This document shows, in pieces, positions 38,141 through 49,601 of a stretch of DNA of 64,000 nucleotides. A program made the translations under genes and the position numbers. The stretch lies in NCBI GenBank assembly GCA_029532625.1, contig JARFXM010000004.1, positions 4,402,001 to 4,466,000 on the forward strand, in the 5' to 3' direction. The stretch comes from Lomentospora prolificans (taxonomy: Eukaryota; Ascomycota; Sordariomycetes; Microascales; Microascaceae). The notes under the pieces are model-generated. The model saw nothing but the letters and a program-made list of their open reading frames with translations, made no database searches and was not told the origin of the DNA. Within the stretch, counting starts at the first letter, position 1; the number at the start of each line of letters is the position of its first letter.

Positions 38141-40656
38141 ATGACGGCCGACGCAATGGAAGAAAACGAGCTAATGAAGGTGTGTTCAGTGGGAGGCAAC
38201 CCAGTCTCGGCCTTCCTTTCCTGGAGACTCCAGGCGACGAACGCCTGCGATGTCACTCTCGTGTGGAAAGCTGGATACGAGCATGTATCTCAGTATGGCA
38301 TCTCAATGAAGTACGAAGAAACCTCCCTTCTAATCCTCCAATTTGTTCCTTCGGAATCCTCCCCTAACCCGCATGTCTCGCCAGATCTGCCGTCTTTGGC
38401 AACGAACGGTTCAAGCCTCGTCATGGTATGAAGCCTTCTATTCTCAATGCAGTTTCAATACCGCTTTCCGTCTAACGTTTTCCCTCTGGTGTGCAGTTGT
38501 TCGTGTTCCCGAAGATGCCGCGAATATTCGAACCGGCGCTTTCGACTACGTGATCCTCTGTATAAAAGCCCTTCCCGACGTATACGACATTGCCGGCGTC
38601 ATCGAATCCGTCGTCACCCCTCAACACACCTGTATCCTAGTTAATACCACCCACGCCCTCGGAGTCGAAGCCACCCTCGAGGAGCGCTTCCCCACTAATG
38701 TAGTCTTATCTCTGGTCTCTGGCGCCGAGGTGTCGCAGCTTGGGCAAAGCGAGTTCGAGCACCGAGGCTCCACCGAGATCTGGGTCGGCCCTGCAAACAG
38801 GAATGATCAGATCCCCCCCTCGATACAAGAAGACATGGCTCAGGCGTTAGCTATGACGCTAAGCACCGGTCAGGTCGACTGCAAGGTCTCGCACAATATT
38901 CGGCAACAGCAATACGAGAGACTAATCGGGTACGCAGCACTCCTATCTAATCCCACCCGTAAAGAACTGCGCACTTTTTCTTTCTTTTCAATGCTAACCC
39001 CCTGGCCGTTTCTTAGCCCTATCGCATTCCATCCACTCAGTGTCATCTTTGAGACGCCTAACCATGCCGCTTTACTCGAAAAAGTTGGCGTCAGGGATCT
39101 CGTTGGCGAGGTTATTGACGAGTTGCTTCGCCTTGCGGAAGCCCAAAACTGCCATTTGCCGGCTGATTTCAAGCAGAAGGCGATAGATGAAATGAGTAAA
39201 GGCCCCGCGAATGACAGTATCATGTGGCAAGATTTCATCGCTAGGCGCCCAATGGAAGTCGAGACCTTCCTTGGCGCCCCCGTCAAACTTGCCAAGGACC
39301 TAGGAATTGCGGTACCTCGCATCGAAACCCTCTACACCATTCTCCACAATCTCAACATCGTCAACCGTACACGGCCGCTGCAGAACGGACCCGTCTCACC
39401 GAACCCTATGGCCTCATCCGGCCCTCGTGCGCCTTCCCAGAACGGCTTCAGGCCTATGATGAACGGCATGCCCAATGGCAACGGGCCTCGAGGCCGCCCT
39501 GGCCCGAGAAACTCTAATATGGGCCCTCCTATGCGAAGAGGTCCTCCGGTATCGATGCCTGGTGGTCCCAACGGCTTCCGGCCGCCGATGAACGGAGGCC
39601 CCAACGGTTATGGGCCCCCATCTCGAGCGGCGTCGAGGAGAGGCTCCATGGAGGGAGCTGACTTGGAGGACTTTTCCCATTTGGTTCTGTACGACGATAT
39701 CCCTGAGGGTGGGCAACCTGGCTACGGTCCTGGTGGTGAGCCTTCGGACCTAGCTCTTCGCGAGAGGGAACTCCAGCTACGTCAGCGTGAGCTTGCACTT
39801 CGCGAACAGGAGATGCGAATGAGGCGCGGGCCCCCAGCCCGCCGCGGCCCCACCCCCATGCGCAGCAACGCGCAGATGTTCGATGATGACGACGATGACG
39901 ACGATTATATCGACCCTCTGGCCGGGCCGGCCCCGCCCATGATTGATCCTGACAACTTCGACATGATGAGCGTGACGTCTCGAAAGAACCGCAAGGCGGG
40001 CTCCGGCCCCGCTGCTCGGGATATCAGGAAGAACCCAGAAATGGATAGCGCTCCTCCTTCCCGAGGCAGCCGGTTTCGTCCCAGCTTCGGGCGCCACCGA
40101 ACTAGTCAGATGTCGAGTATCCCCAACATCGGTGACAACATCCTCGATGATCCCCTCGTCTCATGCTCGTCGAATCGGTATGGTACGGTCGATCGTGGGG
40201 CGATGCAGGCCGAATCTCGTGCCAACTCGCTCACCGCATCGAGACTCGATGAGTTACAATACGGCCAAGGGCCCATGGGCGGTCCGGCTGGAATGAACGG
40301 CGCTTTTCCCCGCAGGACAAGCCAATCCCCGGGCAATCCCTATAGCCCCTCTCTCAGGGGGGGTGAGCGGCCGACCTTCTCCTCCCAACGGATATGGGCC
40401 TCAGGGCGGCCGCCGGCCCTCGCCTCCTAACGGAGTACAGCAGCCAGTACCCATGTATCCTCCGGGGCAAGGAAACTCGGTCGCTCCGCAGCAGGTTGAA
40501 CAACACGTAGGGGTGAGCTCCCTTTACCCACCGTCGAAAAACACTCGGAGTCTGACCGGTAGTGCGAGCGCCAGCGCGGGCAGTGGTGATTCTCAACAGT
40601 CACTGAGCAGTAGCCAGGGCAGTTTTAGCCAACGACCCCCGATTGGCGTGCGTTAG
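38141..40656 (+). CDS. Ketopantoate reductase-like (6PGDH C-terminal fold) protein with long low-complexity tail; probable frameshift near 3' end
   Basis: Exons: 38141-38310, 38385-38425 (a 41-bp microexon), 38497-38929, 39017 onward. As written, the frame closes at 40430 (685 aa). The N-terminus has a Rossmann-like start (VCSVGGNPVSAF), then the strand VILCIKALPDV and a helical second domain (residues about 200-330) with RLIGPIAFHPLSVIF, the arrangement of the ApbA/PanE ketopantoate reductase fold. The next ~300 residues are Pro/Gly/Asn/Met-rich, with an RERELQLRQRELALRE helix and a run of eight Asp. This architecture suggests a fungal-specific protein rather than a biosynthetic reductase; its substrate is unknown. 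Intron 3 (38930-39016) is 87 bp and has no stop, so retention keeps frame. At G7 (40357-40363) the frame switches into a stop, while the minus-one-base frame continues as similar PSPPNGYGPQGGR-type sequence to a stop at 40656, suggesting a homopolymer error or real truncation. The start is the first ATG. Confidence 0.85.
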
Positions 40657-43291
40657 ATGCGCCAAAGTGGAAACAGGACTCTCGATCGGCTTCAAAAGCG
40701 GAAGATGACCATTGCAGTCCTAAAGTAGAACGATACAGCACGCTCTCAACTGCCGGGCTTATTGATCCAACCAATTCCCTCGCCGCCAAGCAGTCGATCA
40801 GTGCCCGCCGATACAGTCAAATAGACGGGCGTTAAAAGCCCACAGCTGGGTACTCCTCCCCATCCGACGACCGCGGGCAGCGACACATCCATCACGCCTT
40901 AGTCACACCCGACTCGAGTGAACCACTTCTCTCCGTTACACCGATCCTTTGACTTTTCTGGGCTTGGGAGATTCAGGAAGCGATGTCATTTTCATTTTTA
41001 CAGAGTGTCCGATTCATTTGGTCCATGGCAACATTTGCATCCAGCACATGTCACAGCGCATTACCGACACGGCCTGGTTTTCTCCTAGTTGTTTTTTTCC
41101 TCTCCTCTGAGCTCTTCTCAACGTACATAAGCATACTCGATCCCTTCGCACACACAAACAACTTTTTCCTTGGCACGGTAACAGCAGACGAAAACGAGAC
41201 AGCACAGAAGCACTATGTTTCCAGTAATCGCTGCGTCAATGGACACCAACACCTTTGCTTTTGGGCCTATTTTCGCCTTATCTTTGCTTTGCCCGTTAGC
41301 ATATAATGAGCATCCCCAACTGCCGGTGGTTTTGGACTTGGGTTTCTCTTTTCTGCGTCATCTGGGTGATATGACCCTTGCTAGAAGCGGATTTCCTGTC
41401 TACATTGCAGTCTTTTCTCTACACAGCGGAAAGAAGATGCAGTATCACTGTGGATGGCAGCGCAGCAAGGGCGGTATTGCCAAGCGGGGAAGACCCGGCA
41501 TCTCCTCTCCTAATCCTCTGGGGGCTTCGAAGGGGACGATATAGGGATCTCCACAGTAAAGTTGGCTATCAACTTGAATCTAAACTGCGTGTGTTTGCTG
41601 GCCCGGCATCTGATGGCTCTGCCAACGGTGGTTTCTCAAATCCAAGGCTGGTAGCGGCCGCACATAGTCGTTGGAACAGCCTACTACTTCATCCAGCCCA
41701 TGCTGCTCTCTCTATATTTGGCACTTTTCAACTATCTCTCTGTATTTGCACTTTTGACTACCCTTGCGCGGCCTTTTCACTTTTGTTTTTCTTCCTTTTT
41801 AAAACCTATTTTTTTTTTTTACCTCTCGACATGACAAACCGGAGCTATGGATTACTATTAGACAGTTGGGATGGAAACCCACGAAAGCGAGACAGTACTT
41901 CACCTCGTCTGATTTTCCCTATCACTTGTTCTGTTCAGTTGCCTTCTTTTCTGGGAGGATGGAACAAAAAAAATTCTCCACGAAGGGAAACTATTAACTT
42001 AGATGATTAATCGCTATTAAGGAAGCAGAGACCCATCTTAGAATTTGATGGAGGTTCTCTCTTCCTCTTCTCTCTCTCACTTGAGCATGACTCTTCTATT
42101 CTGTCAATGGGTGATGATTATACACAGACTTTAAGCATCGATTGATGTCATGTTTTAACCCGTCAATATGTAGTCCTTGTGGCCAGCTCATGGGACGCTA
42201 CACACTACATAGTTTTGGCGTGTTGGAAACTAGCCATGAGCGTTGGTTCAGCCTGGTGCCCTAATATTAGCGTAAATCGGATCGATATTCCGAAAATTAA
42301 GGGCCCCAGCGTCTTGGGCCTGTATCCTCTCGTAAAAAGGGGAAGGGGGGGGTGTTGACACCACGCTCGGGAAGGCCGTCAGATGAGCGCCTCTTCCGAT
42401 CCCAGAACCGGCGAATTTATCAGATCGATCTTGGGGTCTCTTTCTCTTGACCCTTCCGAGGAGGAGCCAACGCTAGCGCCAAGGTCAAAAGGGGAGGGGA
42501 GGGGGTACAGGCAGTTCACAGACGTTCGAGGACGAAAGGCCAGCTGGCGGAGCGGGATTTGAGAAACCTGAATCCATGGCGAGCTGAAAAATCTCGCGCT
42601 TGCACAGGGGCGTGTGCGTGCTTGGTGCACAGTGGGTGGGGAAGGCGGCGTGGCGTGTGCATTTTATCGAGGTTTTAGGTGAGGTCACCTCCAACAGTGG
42701 AGGATTTGGGGCCTGTTTTTTTTTTTCTCCAAGTGTACTTCGTAGTGAGTTGAGGGAGGTCGGGCGTGCACGGCCTGGCCAGCGCTTTGCCTGGCCTGGC
42801 CTGGCTCAGCTCGAGCGCGACGCGTGCAACCGGACGGGGGAGTGGGATTAATTGATCAATTTTTCGATCGAATGGAATTGATTCATCGGTTGGATTTTAC
42901 TTGATGGTTATTAGTACTTGTGTCAACATTAAAAGTGGTCGAAGCCCTCCAGTGGTGGAGGGTGCTTGTAGGACTAACTCCGCTCCGGGTGCGCTGAGCA
43001 GACCCGTAAGATTTATTAGAGATCATGGATGGAGGTGCTGTTTAATAGCGGGGGCACAGCCTGTTGTTTTATTTGCCCCGCAGAAGCCCACACACGGCTT
43101 GCGGATTTGTTTACTTGCGATGAGCACCAGAGAGGTTAACGATTGACTGTTGAATATCGGACTGGCCTAGCACCGGCGATTGCGCGATTGAGAAGCGACA
43201 TAATAGGCCTTGCTTGTCCTTATACGAGTCCCAAGTATCCATCGAAAGGCGATATCGAAGCCATTAGGAGAACCCGAGGTTGCAACGCAAC
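40657..43291. other. Intergenic, no supported gene
   Basis: Holds the 3' flank of the reductase-like gene and the upstream region of HSK3. Long open frames between 41.0 and 42.0 kb are pyrimidine-rich, one starts at TTG, and none has a recognisable domain. One copy of TACTTCGTA lies at 42736-42744. A short GCCTGGCC-type direct repeat lies near 42.77-42.81 kb. Confidence 0.6.
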
Positions 43292-43701
43292 ATGGCGACG
43301 CGATGCATGGGGACGACTCAGAATGTGGGCAACAGGACTTCAATGATGTCCTCCACCAGCGCGATGAAGACGAGACAATTGGTAATTCCGGGCCTCTTCA
43401 TCACCTTTGGGCGTAAGTAAAGGGTTCAAACTAGGCTAATATACCGCGGGGCAGACGCACCTCAACTCTCAGCTCGCGCAGCTCTCGGCCAACTTGGCGG
43501 ACACGGAGAATCTGCTGCGCATGACGAGCGTGCAGGCCGAGGCCATGAGGGGCTTGGGCAGCTGGCATGCTGGACTGTGAGTGCAAGTCGTCCAGGGGAC
43601 CAGGTCGTTTGCCGGTGAGCTAACGGGGGACTAGGTTCATGGCTGCTAGTAAGGTGCTTGGGGAGGAGAGCGTGAGGGAACAGGCGGATGGAGGGAAATG
43701 A
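43292..43701 (+). CDS. HSK3: DASH (Dam1) complex subunit Hsk3
   Basis: Small kinetochore protein of the fungal DASH/Dam1 ring that couples chromosomes to spindle microtubules. Exons: 43292-43381, 43455-43576, 43635-43701, giving 279 nt and 92 aa, the usual size. The gene is easily missed because every exon is under 125 bp. The central segment TRQLTHLNSQLAQLSANL, then ADTENLLRMTSVQAEAMRGL and GLFMAASKVLGEESV, is the two-helix family core as I know it. The introns (73 and 58 bp) are GT-AG with CTAAT/CTAAC branch sites and keep phase (0 and 2). Several in-frame Met codons lie in the first 25 residues, so the true start could be downstream of 43292. No domain other than the helical core is visible. 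Identification rests on pattern recognition of the family, not on a search. Confidence 0.82.
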
Positions 43702-44768
43702 AGGGTTGTGGAGGGTGATGTTACTTGGCTAGGATGAGATCTACGATGGGGAGGGTGTCATAACGCTTAAAGACTGAAGAAACAAGGTAGATTACGGAGG
43801 GGAACAGTCGACGTCTTACTTTGGGAACGATACCCTTTGCAAATCAAAAAATAACGATGTATTCTCATGCATTGCACAAATTCGAGATACAGACATGGAA
43901 TTGATAGTATCCATGTCGGCAGATGTGGCTACACTGCCTTTTTAACCTAGTGCACACTGAGATAGGTTATTGCTTTGTGAGCTCACAAGGTTCGTATTAA
44001 GACTACCTAGGCCAGCTATATATCATTTGGCTATAAAGCCGACAACCCACTCCATTTTTCTTGAACGAAAGTAGGTTATGTTGACCAGACAGTAATGCAG
44101 CCTAGCGAAGATGAAACCGTTAGGAAAGAACTGGCTTCGTTTCATCCGCTGTCTTCAGAGACCTCGTAGCTCTTGGAATGCTGACTTGGTTAAGTTGCAA
44201 TCTCCTTCCCAACACGCACGAAAGAATTCGGGTTTGCCTTGATATGAGGTTATACCACTTGTGGGGTTTCTTCTTAGCTGCAGGCAGCTGACTAGGTATT
44301 CGGTGCGGCGGTTTTCCTGAGCTGTGCGCTGGGGGAGTTGTGACAAGGGCATTAACGTAGACATCGATGATCCCTATTATGCTCCTGCCCCGAGCCCCTA
44401 TTGGGAAGGTTTCAGATTGCTCTTCGCATGATGCCGTTATGAGCGTCATGGGCGCGAGGATAAGGGACTCTGTCCCGTCTCAGCCGACTGTTAGATAGTG
44501 GTGGCGCTTCGAATCGGAGCATCTCAAGGGCGGGCGGCATTTGGCTGGCCCAAGTAACAACCACATCGTCAGGAAAGCCCCTGAGCCGCCACCCAATATA
44601 TTGGAATACCAGCCCTCTCCGCTCGTCCCTCATTGAAGACTTCATCTGCACGTCACACAGAATTTGTGGACGCATGTTCGGCTAGTCACGGTATCCGAGT
44701 TCTCCTCGGAGAGCATGGAATAGACCGTTCAGGTCGAGGAAAAACACCTATGGAAAACGACCTCTAAG
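43702..44768. other. Intergenic between convergent HSK3 and RPR2-like genes
   Basis: Shared 3' flanks of HSK3 (+) and the RNase P subunit gene (-). A minus-strand ATG frame of 87 codons (44412-44675) lies just beyond the RNase P stop but shows no recognisable domain. Nothing else is supported. Confidence 0.6.
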
Positions 44769-45305
44769 TTACCGTCCCGGAAGAATGTGTGGGGCACCTG
44801 TCTCTCCTGGGTTTCCGTCTTCTGGCCTCTCCATTCCTCGGAGCGGGCGTCGTTTCTGCTTTGGCGCGGAAACAGGAAACCTCTTCATACGGCCACAGGT
44901 TCCACATGTCAGAACGAGTACATCGGCCCAGGGCTTCTTTCCATTCTTGCTCTTGTTCTCAATGACGGAGGTGCAGGATTGGCCTTCGACAAGGATCGAG
45001 TCGCAAAACTTGCAGACAGTCCTCTTGATTGAAGGGTCAATGCGAATCTGAGTCTTGAGAGATACAGCCCGAAGATCCGATAGGAAGCGGCGCGCCATGA
45101 TGTTGTTCACGCCATGTTTGGATTTCTCCTCTGGAGTAGTGGAATCCTGTGTCTGAGTCTGCCGCGCTGAATCGCTGCTATTTTGGCTAGCCTCGTTCAA
45201 GGAAGTCTCTTGGTGGGCGAGGAATGCGGCGGCCTGGTAGAGGTAGGACATACGAGAATAGATGGGTCGATTCTGAATGCGGGCTGCTGGCTTCTGTTTA
45301 GCCAT
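44769..45305 (-). CDS. RPR2: RNase P protein subunit, Rpr2/Rpp21/Snm1 family
   Basis: Zinc-binding protein subunit of nuclear RNase P, which removes 5' leaders from pre-tRNAs; relatives also occur in RNase MRP. A single uninterrupted exon encodes 178 aa, the family's usual length. The N-terminal MAKQKPAARIQNRPIYSRMSY is followed by a helical segment (about 12-35 and 65-85) that in the family contacts Rpp29, then a low-complexity Gln/Ser/Thr linker. The zinc ribbon uses Cys98 and Cys101 (CKFC) and Cys134 and Cys137 (CGTC), with a Lys-rich segment between. The C-terminus is basic. The ATG at 45305 was chosen because conserved-looking sequence starts there; upstream in-frame codons belong to the 5' flank. 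It is divergent from SUB2, with about 640 bp between start codons. Snm1 (MRP-specific) is an alternative assignment. Confidence 0.85.
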   Translation of the reverse strand: MAKQKPAARIQNRPIYSRMSYLYQAAAFLAHQETSLNEASQNSSDSARQTQTQDSTTPEEKSKHGVNNIMARRFLSDLRAVSLKTQIRIDPSIKRTVCKFCDSILVEGQSCTSVIENKSKNGKKPWADVLVLTCGTCGRMKRFPVSAPKQKRRPLRGMERPEDGNPGETGAPHILPGR

Positions 45306-45945
45306 TTTTTTGCCTCTGTGGACCAGATCGCCTAAAGGTCTTTGCTCAGCCTCGTCAAGGAAGAGTGTAGAATGTAAAGGGATGAAAAGACGTGAAATAT
45401 ATTTTTTGATGCTGAGGGAGTTCCAGTTTCTGATTGGCTCCTTCTGAAAATGAGGCTGGATTGGGCGCAGTCGTGCCAAGTGTAGGCAGCCTTATAAGTC
45501 ACGTGAATCAATCCCGTTGGAGACCATTATTGGTCCGCTTAAACTTCGCATCTGCCGCCATCCTTGTGCCCAGCACAAGAGTAGTGTTGACATGTTGGAC
45601 GTGCTTGGTGTAGCAGGACCAGACTTCGCCCCCTTCCCAGTGCCTGCTGAATCCTCCCCAAAGACTGGCAGCCTCAAACCTCGCTGAGGAAATTCTTTCT
45701 TCCCCTCTACATATCCCATCCCTCACGCCTTTCGCGACCCTTTCAACATCCTCCAGTCCGTCAGTGCTGCATATGCAGGTTATCTACTGACATTTTGACC
45801 TGAATTCTTCTTTCAATTCTCTCTACTCCATCCCCCCCTTCTCCCGGTTTGGCGTCATCGCTCTTTGCGCGGCACCAAGCTCCGTCCTCGACCACCCAGA
45901 CACGACTCTAATCCATCAGCTTTCATCCACAAAAACACCGCGACC
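45306..45945. other. Divergent promoter region of RPR2-like gene and SUB2
   Basis: Short 640-bp divergent region. The SUB2-proximal 150 bp are CT-rich (for example the run around 45815-45845), typical of fungal 5' leaders of strongly expressed genes. No coding sequence is supported. Confidence 0.7.
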
Positions 45946-48209
45946 ATGTCGAACGAGGAAGATCTCATCGACTACTCCGATGAGGAGATCCAGACCACCG
46001 AACCCACCGCCGCCTCTAACGGCAAGAAGGGCGACCTTGCCGCCGGCGGAAACGTTGACAAGAAGGGCAGTTACGTCGGTATTCACTCGACCGGTTTTCG
46101 CGACTTCCTTCTGAAGCCCGAGCTTCTTCGAGCCATTGGCGACTGTGGATTCGAGCATCCTTCGGAGGGTTAGTCCTGCTAAATATCGTACCCTAAGTTT
46201 TTTACCACCCCAAACCCCCAAGATCCTCCAAAGCAAGCGTCCGTCCATCTCGCAAGCGAATCTGTCACCCACCATCTCTCGATCATCACGCCCGGGAAAC
46301 CATCTTTTTTTCCCTGGTCTCTTCATCTCGGTCTTGAGACGGAGCTTCTAGCCTGGCCTTTCACTCTCCGTGGCTCGGCCTCTAGCTACCTGGAAATGGT
46401 GCTTGGGGTTTTCTTTCTTTTCATGGAGAAAATCCCATGATTGAATGGAGGATATCTACTTGGATTTCAACGGGAGTCGAGCCCTGGAGTCATCGTTCTT
46501 CGCGAGCATGGCTTGGGTCCTTTTTGGCGTCGCTGTGAGAAGACCTAGATCTAGCGTCTCCGGTCTGAGCGTCTGAGCCGACATTTGGGTGGTCAAGAGC
46601 GCCAGCTCTCGTAGCCCATCGCATCCTCAACTCTTGACCGCACTGGTCAAGAACTTCGAGGACAATATCCCCCCTTTAAAAAAGATGCGCGCACTTACCC
46701 GCTTCACGATTATTGATGAAGGTGTGATCGAGACGATTTTGGCCAGCTTCTGTAGTTCTTCTTACCCAACCCCCCGACGCGCCTGTCTTCATACTCACTT
46801 CAGCTATAACCGCCTCTCTTGCTTAATTCGACCACCTGAACGACGCTTTGTGATGATGGACGGACCTGGAGGGTCGCAGGCTGCAATCTCTTTGTCTGTT
46901 CAAACTCGTGGAAATGAATCTAACATCCGATCGAACCTACAGTCCAGCAAACCTGTATTCCCCAAGCGCTTCTCGGAGGTGACATTATCTGCCAGGCCAA
47001 ATCTGGTCTCGGAAAGACCGCCGTCTTCGTGCTCACCACCTTGCAGCAAGTTGAACCCGTTAATGGCGAGGTCTCCGTCCTGGTTATGTGCCACACCCGT
47101 GAGCTGGCCTTCCAGATCCGAAACGAGTACAACCGTTTCAGCAAGTACATGCCCGATATCAAGACCGGTGTCTTCTATGGTGGTACCCCTATCCAGAAGG
47201 ATGTTGAGGTCATCAAGAACAAGGAAACCTGCCCTCACATCATTGTCGGCACGCCCGGTCGCTTGAATGCTTTGGTTCGCGACAAGATTCTCCGTCTCGG
47301 AAGTGTACGCATCTTCGTTCTCGACGAATGCGATAAGATGCTTGACCAAGTCGGTATGTCTTCCTAACCCCATTCTAAAGTATACCTTAGATTTATCTAA
47401 CCTCCCGCTTCCAGACATGCGTCGTGATGTCCAGGACATCTTCCGTGCCACTCCTCAGCAGAAGCAGGTTATGATGTTCTCGGCCACCCTCTCGGACGAG
47501 ATCAAGCCTGTGTGCCGCAAATTCATGCAGAACCCTACCGAGCACTATGTTGATGAAGACACCAAGCTCACCCTCCACGGTCTTCAGCAGTACTACATCT
47601 CGCTCGAGGAACGTGAGAAGAACCGCAAGTTGAACGAGCTCTTGGATGAACTCCAGTTCAACCAGGTCATCATCTTCGTCAAGAGCACCCTCCGAGCCAC
47701 CGAGCTCGACAAGCTTCTGCGCGAATGCAACTTCCCCTCCATTTCGGTTCACTCCGGCGTCAGCCAAGAGGAGCGGTAAGTCGAGAACTCCACGACATCC
47801 TCTTAAGAGCCATCGACACTAATGAAGCCATGCATCCAGTATTCGCCGATACAAGGAGTTCAAGGAGTTCAACAAACGTATCTGTGTTGCCACCGATGTC
47901 TTTGGACGTGGTATCGATATCGAACGCATCAACTTGGCCATCAACTATGATCTACCCGCGGATGCCGATTCGTATCTCCACCGTGTCGGTCGTGCTGGCC
48001 GTTTCGGTACGAAGGGTCTCGCCATCTCGTTTGTAAGCAGTGATCAGGATAAGGAGGTCCTCAAGGCCATCGAGAAGCGCTTTGAAGTCGCTCTTCCGTA
48101 AGTTCTTACCCCATGCACGGCCCAGAGAGGCGGGTTTGATATGCGCTAACATGTCTAAAGTGAGTTCCCCAAGGAGGGCATCGATGCGAGCACCTACATG
48201 GCCTCCTAA
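45946..48209 (+). CDS. SUB2: ATP-dependent RNA helicase Sub2 (UAP56, DECD-box)
   Basis: DExD/H-box ATPase of the TREX complex, acting in spliceosome assembly and nuclear mRNA export. Exons: 45946-46168, 46943-47353, 47415-47775, 47840-48097, 48161-48209, giving 1,302 nt and 433 aa, full length. Motifs: Q-motif region GFRDFLLKPELLRAIGDCGF (50-69), Walker A AKSGLGKT (93-100), PTPGR-equivalent GTPGR, DECD (202-205), SAT (234-236), then helicase core 2 with VATDVFGRGIDIERINLAIN and HRVGRAGRFG. DECD rather than DEAD is diagnostic for Sub2/UAP56. The first intron (46169-46942) is 774 bp, about ten times longer than the other three (61-64 bp). It interrupts the codon between Glu74 and Val75, and the flanking exons join exactly on the family sequence, so no exon is missing. 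No disruption is visible. Confidence 0.98.
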
Positions 48210-49292
48210 ACTCGTGCAAGTTGACTAGGGAGTGGGAAACGACGTCCCGGCTAGGTCCGCATTTAACACGCTTGGAGGCTTTAGTGTTTGTTTTCCGGGT
48301 TCTATGATGGTAACTATTGCTCCTCGACGGGCCTGCGGCGCCCCGAAGACAACACCTTAGCCTTGGACATCGCGAGGGCAGGCCGGTATGGAAGCAGATT
48401 ACGGAGTGCGGTGTTTGTATTTTATTTACGCAACCTCGGTCCAGAATGGAAATAAAAAGGGAATCTACCCTAGAGGGGCAGAATCGGCTAGCATCTCGCA
48501 ATCACCAACTCACTAATGTCTTGAGAACAACCGTTATGCGTGCACGATTCAACAAGTCTCCTATGATATTAGTGTGTGCCTTGTTGTTCCAGGGTGGGGC
48601 GACGGAAACCGTTCAAACCGTTTGGCCCTTAGCACTTAACAATGCATTTGCATCGCACGTAGATTAGGGCATGTCAAGCGCACGCAGCTTGAGACGAATT
48701 CGAAAGATCGTTTGAGCCATAATATGGCTCATGCCCTACCGATCTGTATTTCGACTAAAGTTAACGAGAGCTAACACATTGCTAGCAGCTAGTACCGAAA
48801 GGAGACTTCCTACCTCCGGTAGCTATGAACTGTATGCGACCTGTCTTGAGGGGACTAGCAGCAACTGCAGGGAGAATATTTGAATATGCGAAGGCTTCCC
48901 AAACGTCGTCCGTGAATACGAAGCAACGTTCGCGACTCGATTGCGTGCAGGACTCATCGACATTTGGGTGACCTGTCGTTTCCTCGCGACACGTCGTGTA
49001 AAGCCAACGGAAGCTGATCTCAGGTCTCCAGACTCGAACACGGAAGTCAAGTTCTTGTAGGTCTAGATCAGAACCTGGACTTTCGGGGACGGCGACCGTT
49101 TATCGTCGTCAGCTAGATAATTACATGTATCCACGGCGATCTCTATCACGTATTGAACCATTTTCAGGTAGGATGGAAAAAAGGAGGGATGATAGATGCC
49201 GTTAAGGTTCGTATATCAAATATCAAACTCGTTGGTTCATTAAATAGCATTTCACATGCTGCCAACGGCCGATCTAAGTCTTAATATCATAC

Positions 49293-49601
49293 ATGAAAGA
49301 ATTTACAGGATCTGAGCTTGATTCACGATACACATTGATCTATAAGTACCCGGAGGTTTTGGGCCGCGGTCAACTGAAGAGCGGCATCCCCCAAGATATA
49401 TCCCTTGACGAGGAAGGAGCCATGGCGCCGGCCTGCTCCTTCCTCAAGGAGAACCACAACGGATTATACATGATAGTCCAAGATAATGCCTGGAGGCTCT
49501 TAAGGATCGGGTCGCGGCTTAACCAGTCGAGTTCGCTTTTTATTTCCTGGGTCTCCAGAGGCTACAGCAGTTCGAATCCGAGAGGAGGACAACAGCTTTA
49601 G
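49293..49601 (+). CDS. Possible small hypothetical protein (102 aa)
   Basis: ATG-initiated single-exon frame of 102 codons. The central part (LDEEGAMAPACSFLKENH) uses C-ending codons as in the neighbouring real genes, but the two ends do not, and the frame runs into simple sequence just after its stop. There are no signal peptide, membrane segment or known motifs. It could easily be a chance frame; I list it only because it has a proper start and mixed coding-like codon use. Confidence 0.2.
   Translation: MKEFTGSELDSRYTLIYKYPEVLGRGQLKSGIPQDISLDEEGAMAPACSFLKENHNGLYMIVQDNAWRLLRIGSRLNQSSSLFISWVSRGYSSSNPRGGQQL

Noticed and set aside
40363..40404. GTGAGC...CAG read as a 42-bp intron to explain the frame change in the reductase-like gene
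   Set aside because: Shorter than any other intron in the window and a multiple of three, so it would not restore the alternative frame.
41378..42010. 210-codon open frame downstream of the reductase-like gene
   Set aside because: It starts at TTG and its second half is a pyrimidine-driven Phe/Leu run typical of noncoding T-rich DNA.
44412..44675. 87-codon ATG frame just downstream of the RNase P subunit gene
   Set aside because: Looks like 3' flank; no domain and no independent promoter or splice evidence.
46700..46860. Possible C/D-box snoRNA inside the SUB2 intron (TGATGA and CTGA matches)
   Set aside because: Box spacing is too long and no terminal stem is visible.
49560..49585. T-loop-like GTTCGAATCC
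   Set aside because: The flanking five bases cannot form the T-stem and there is no D-arm upstream.
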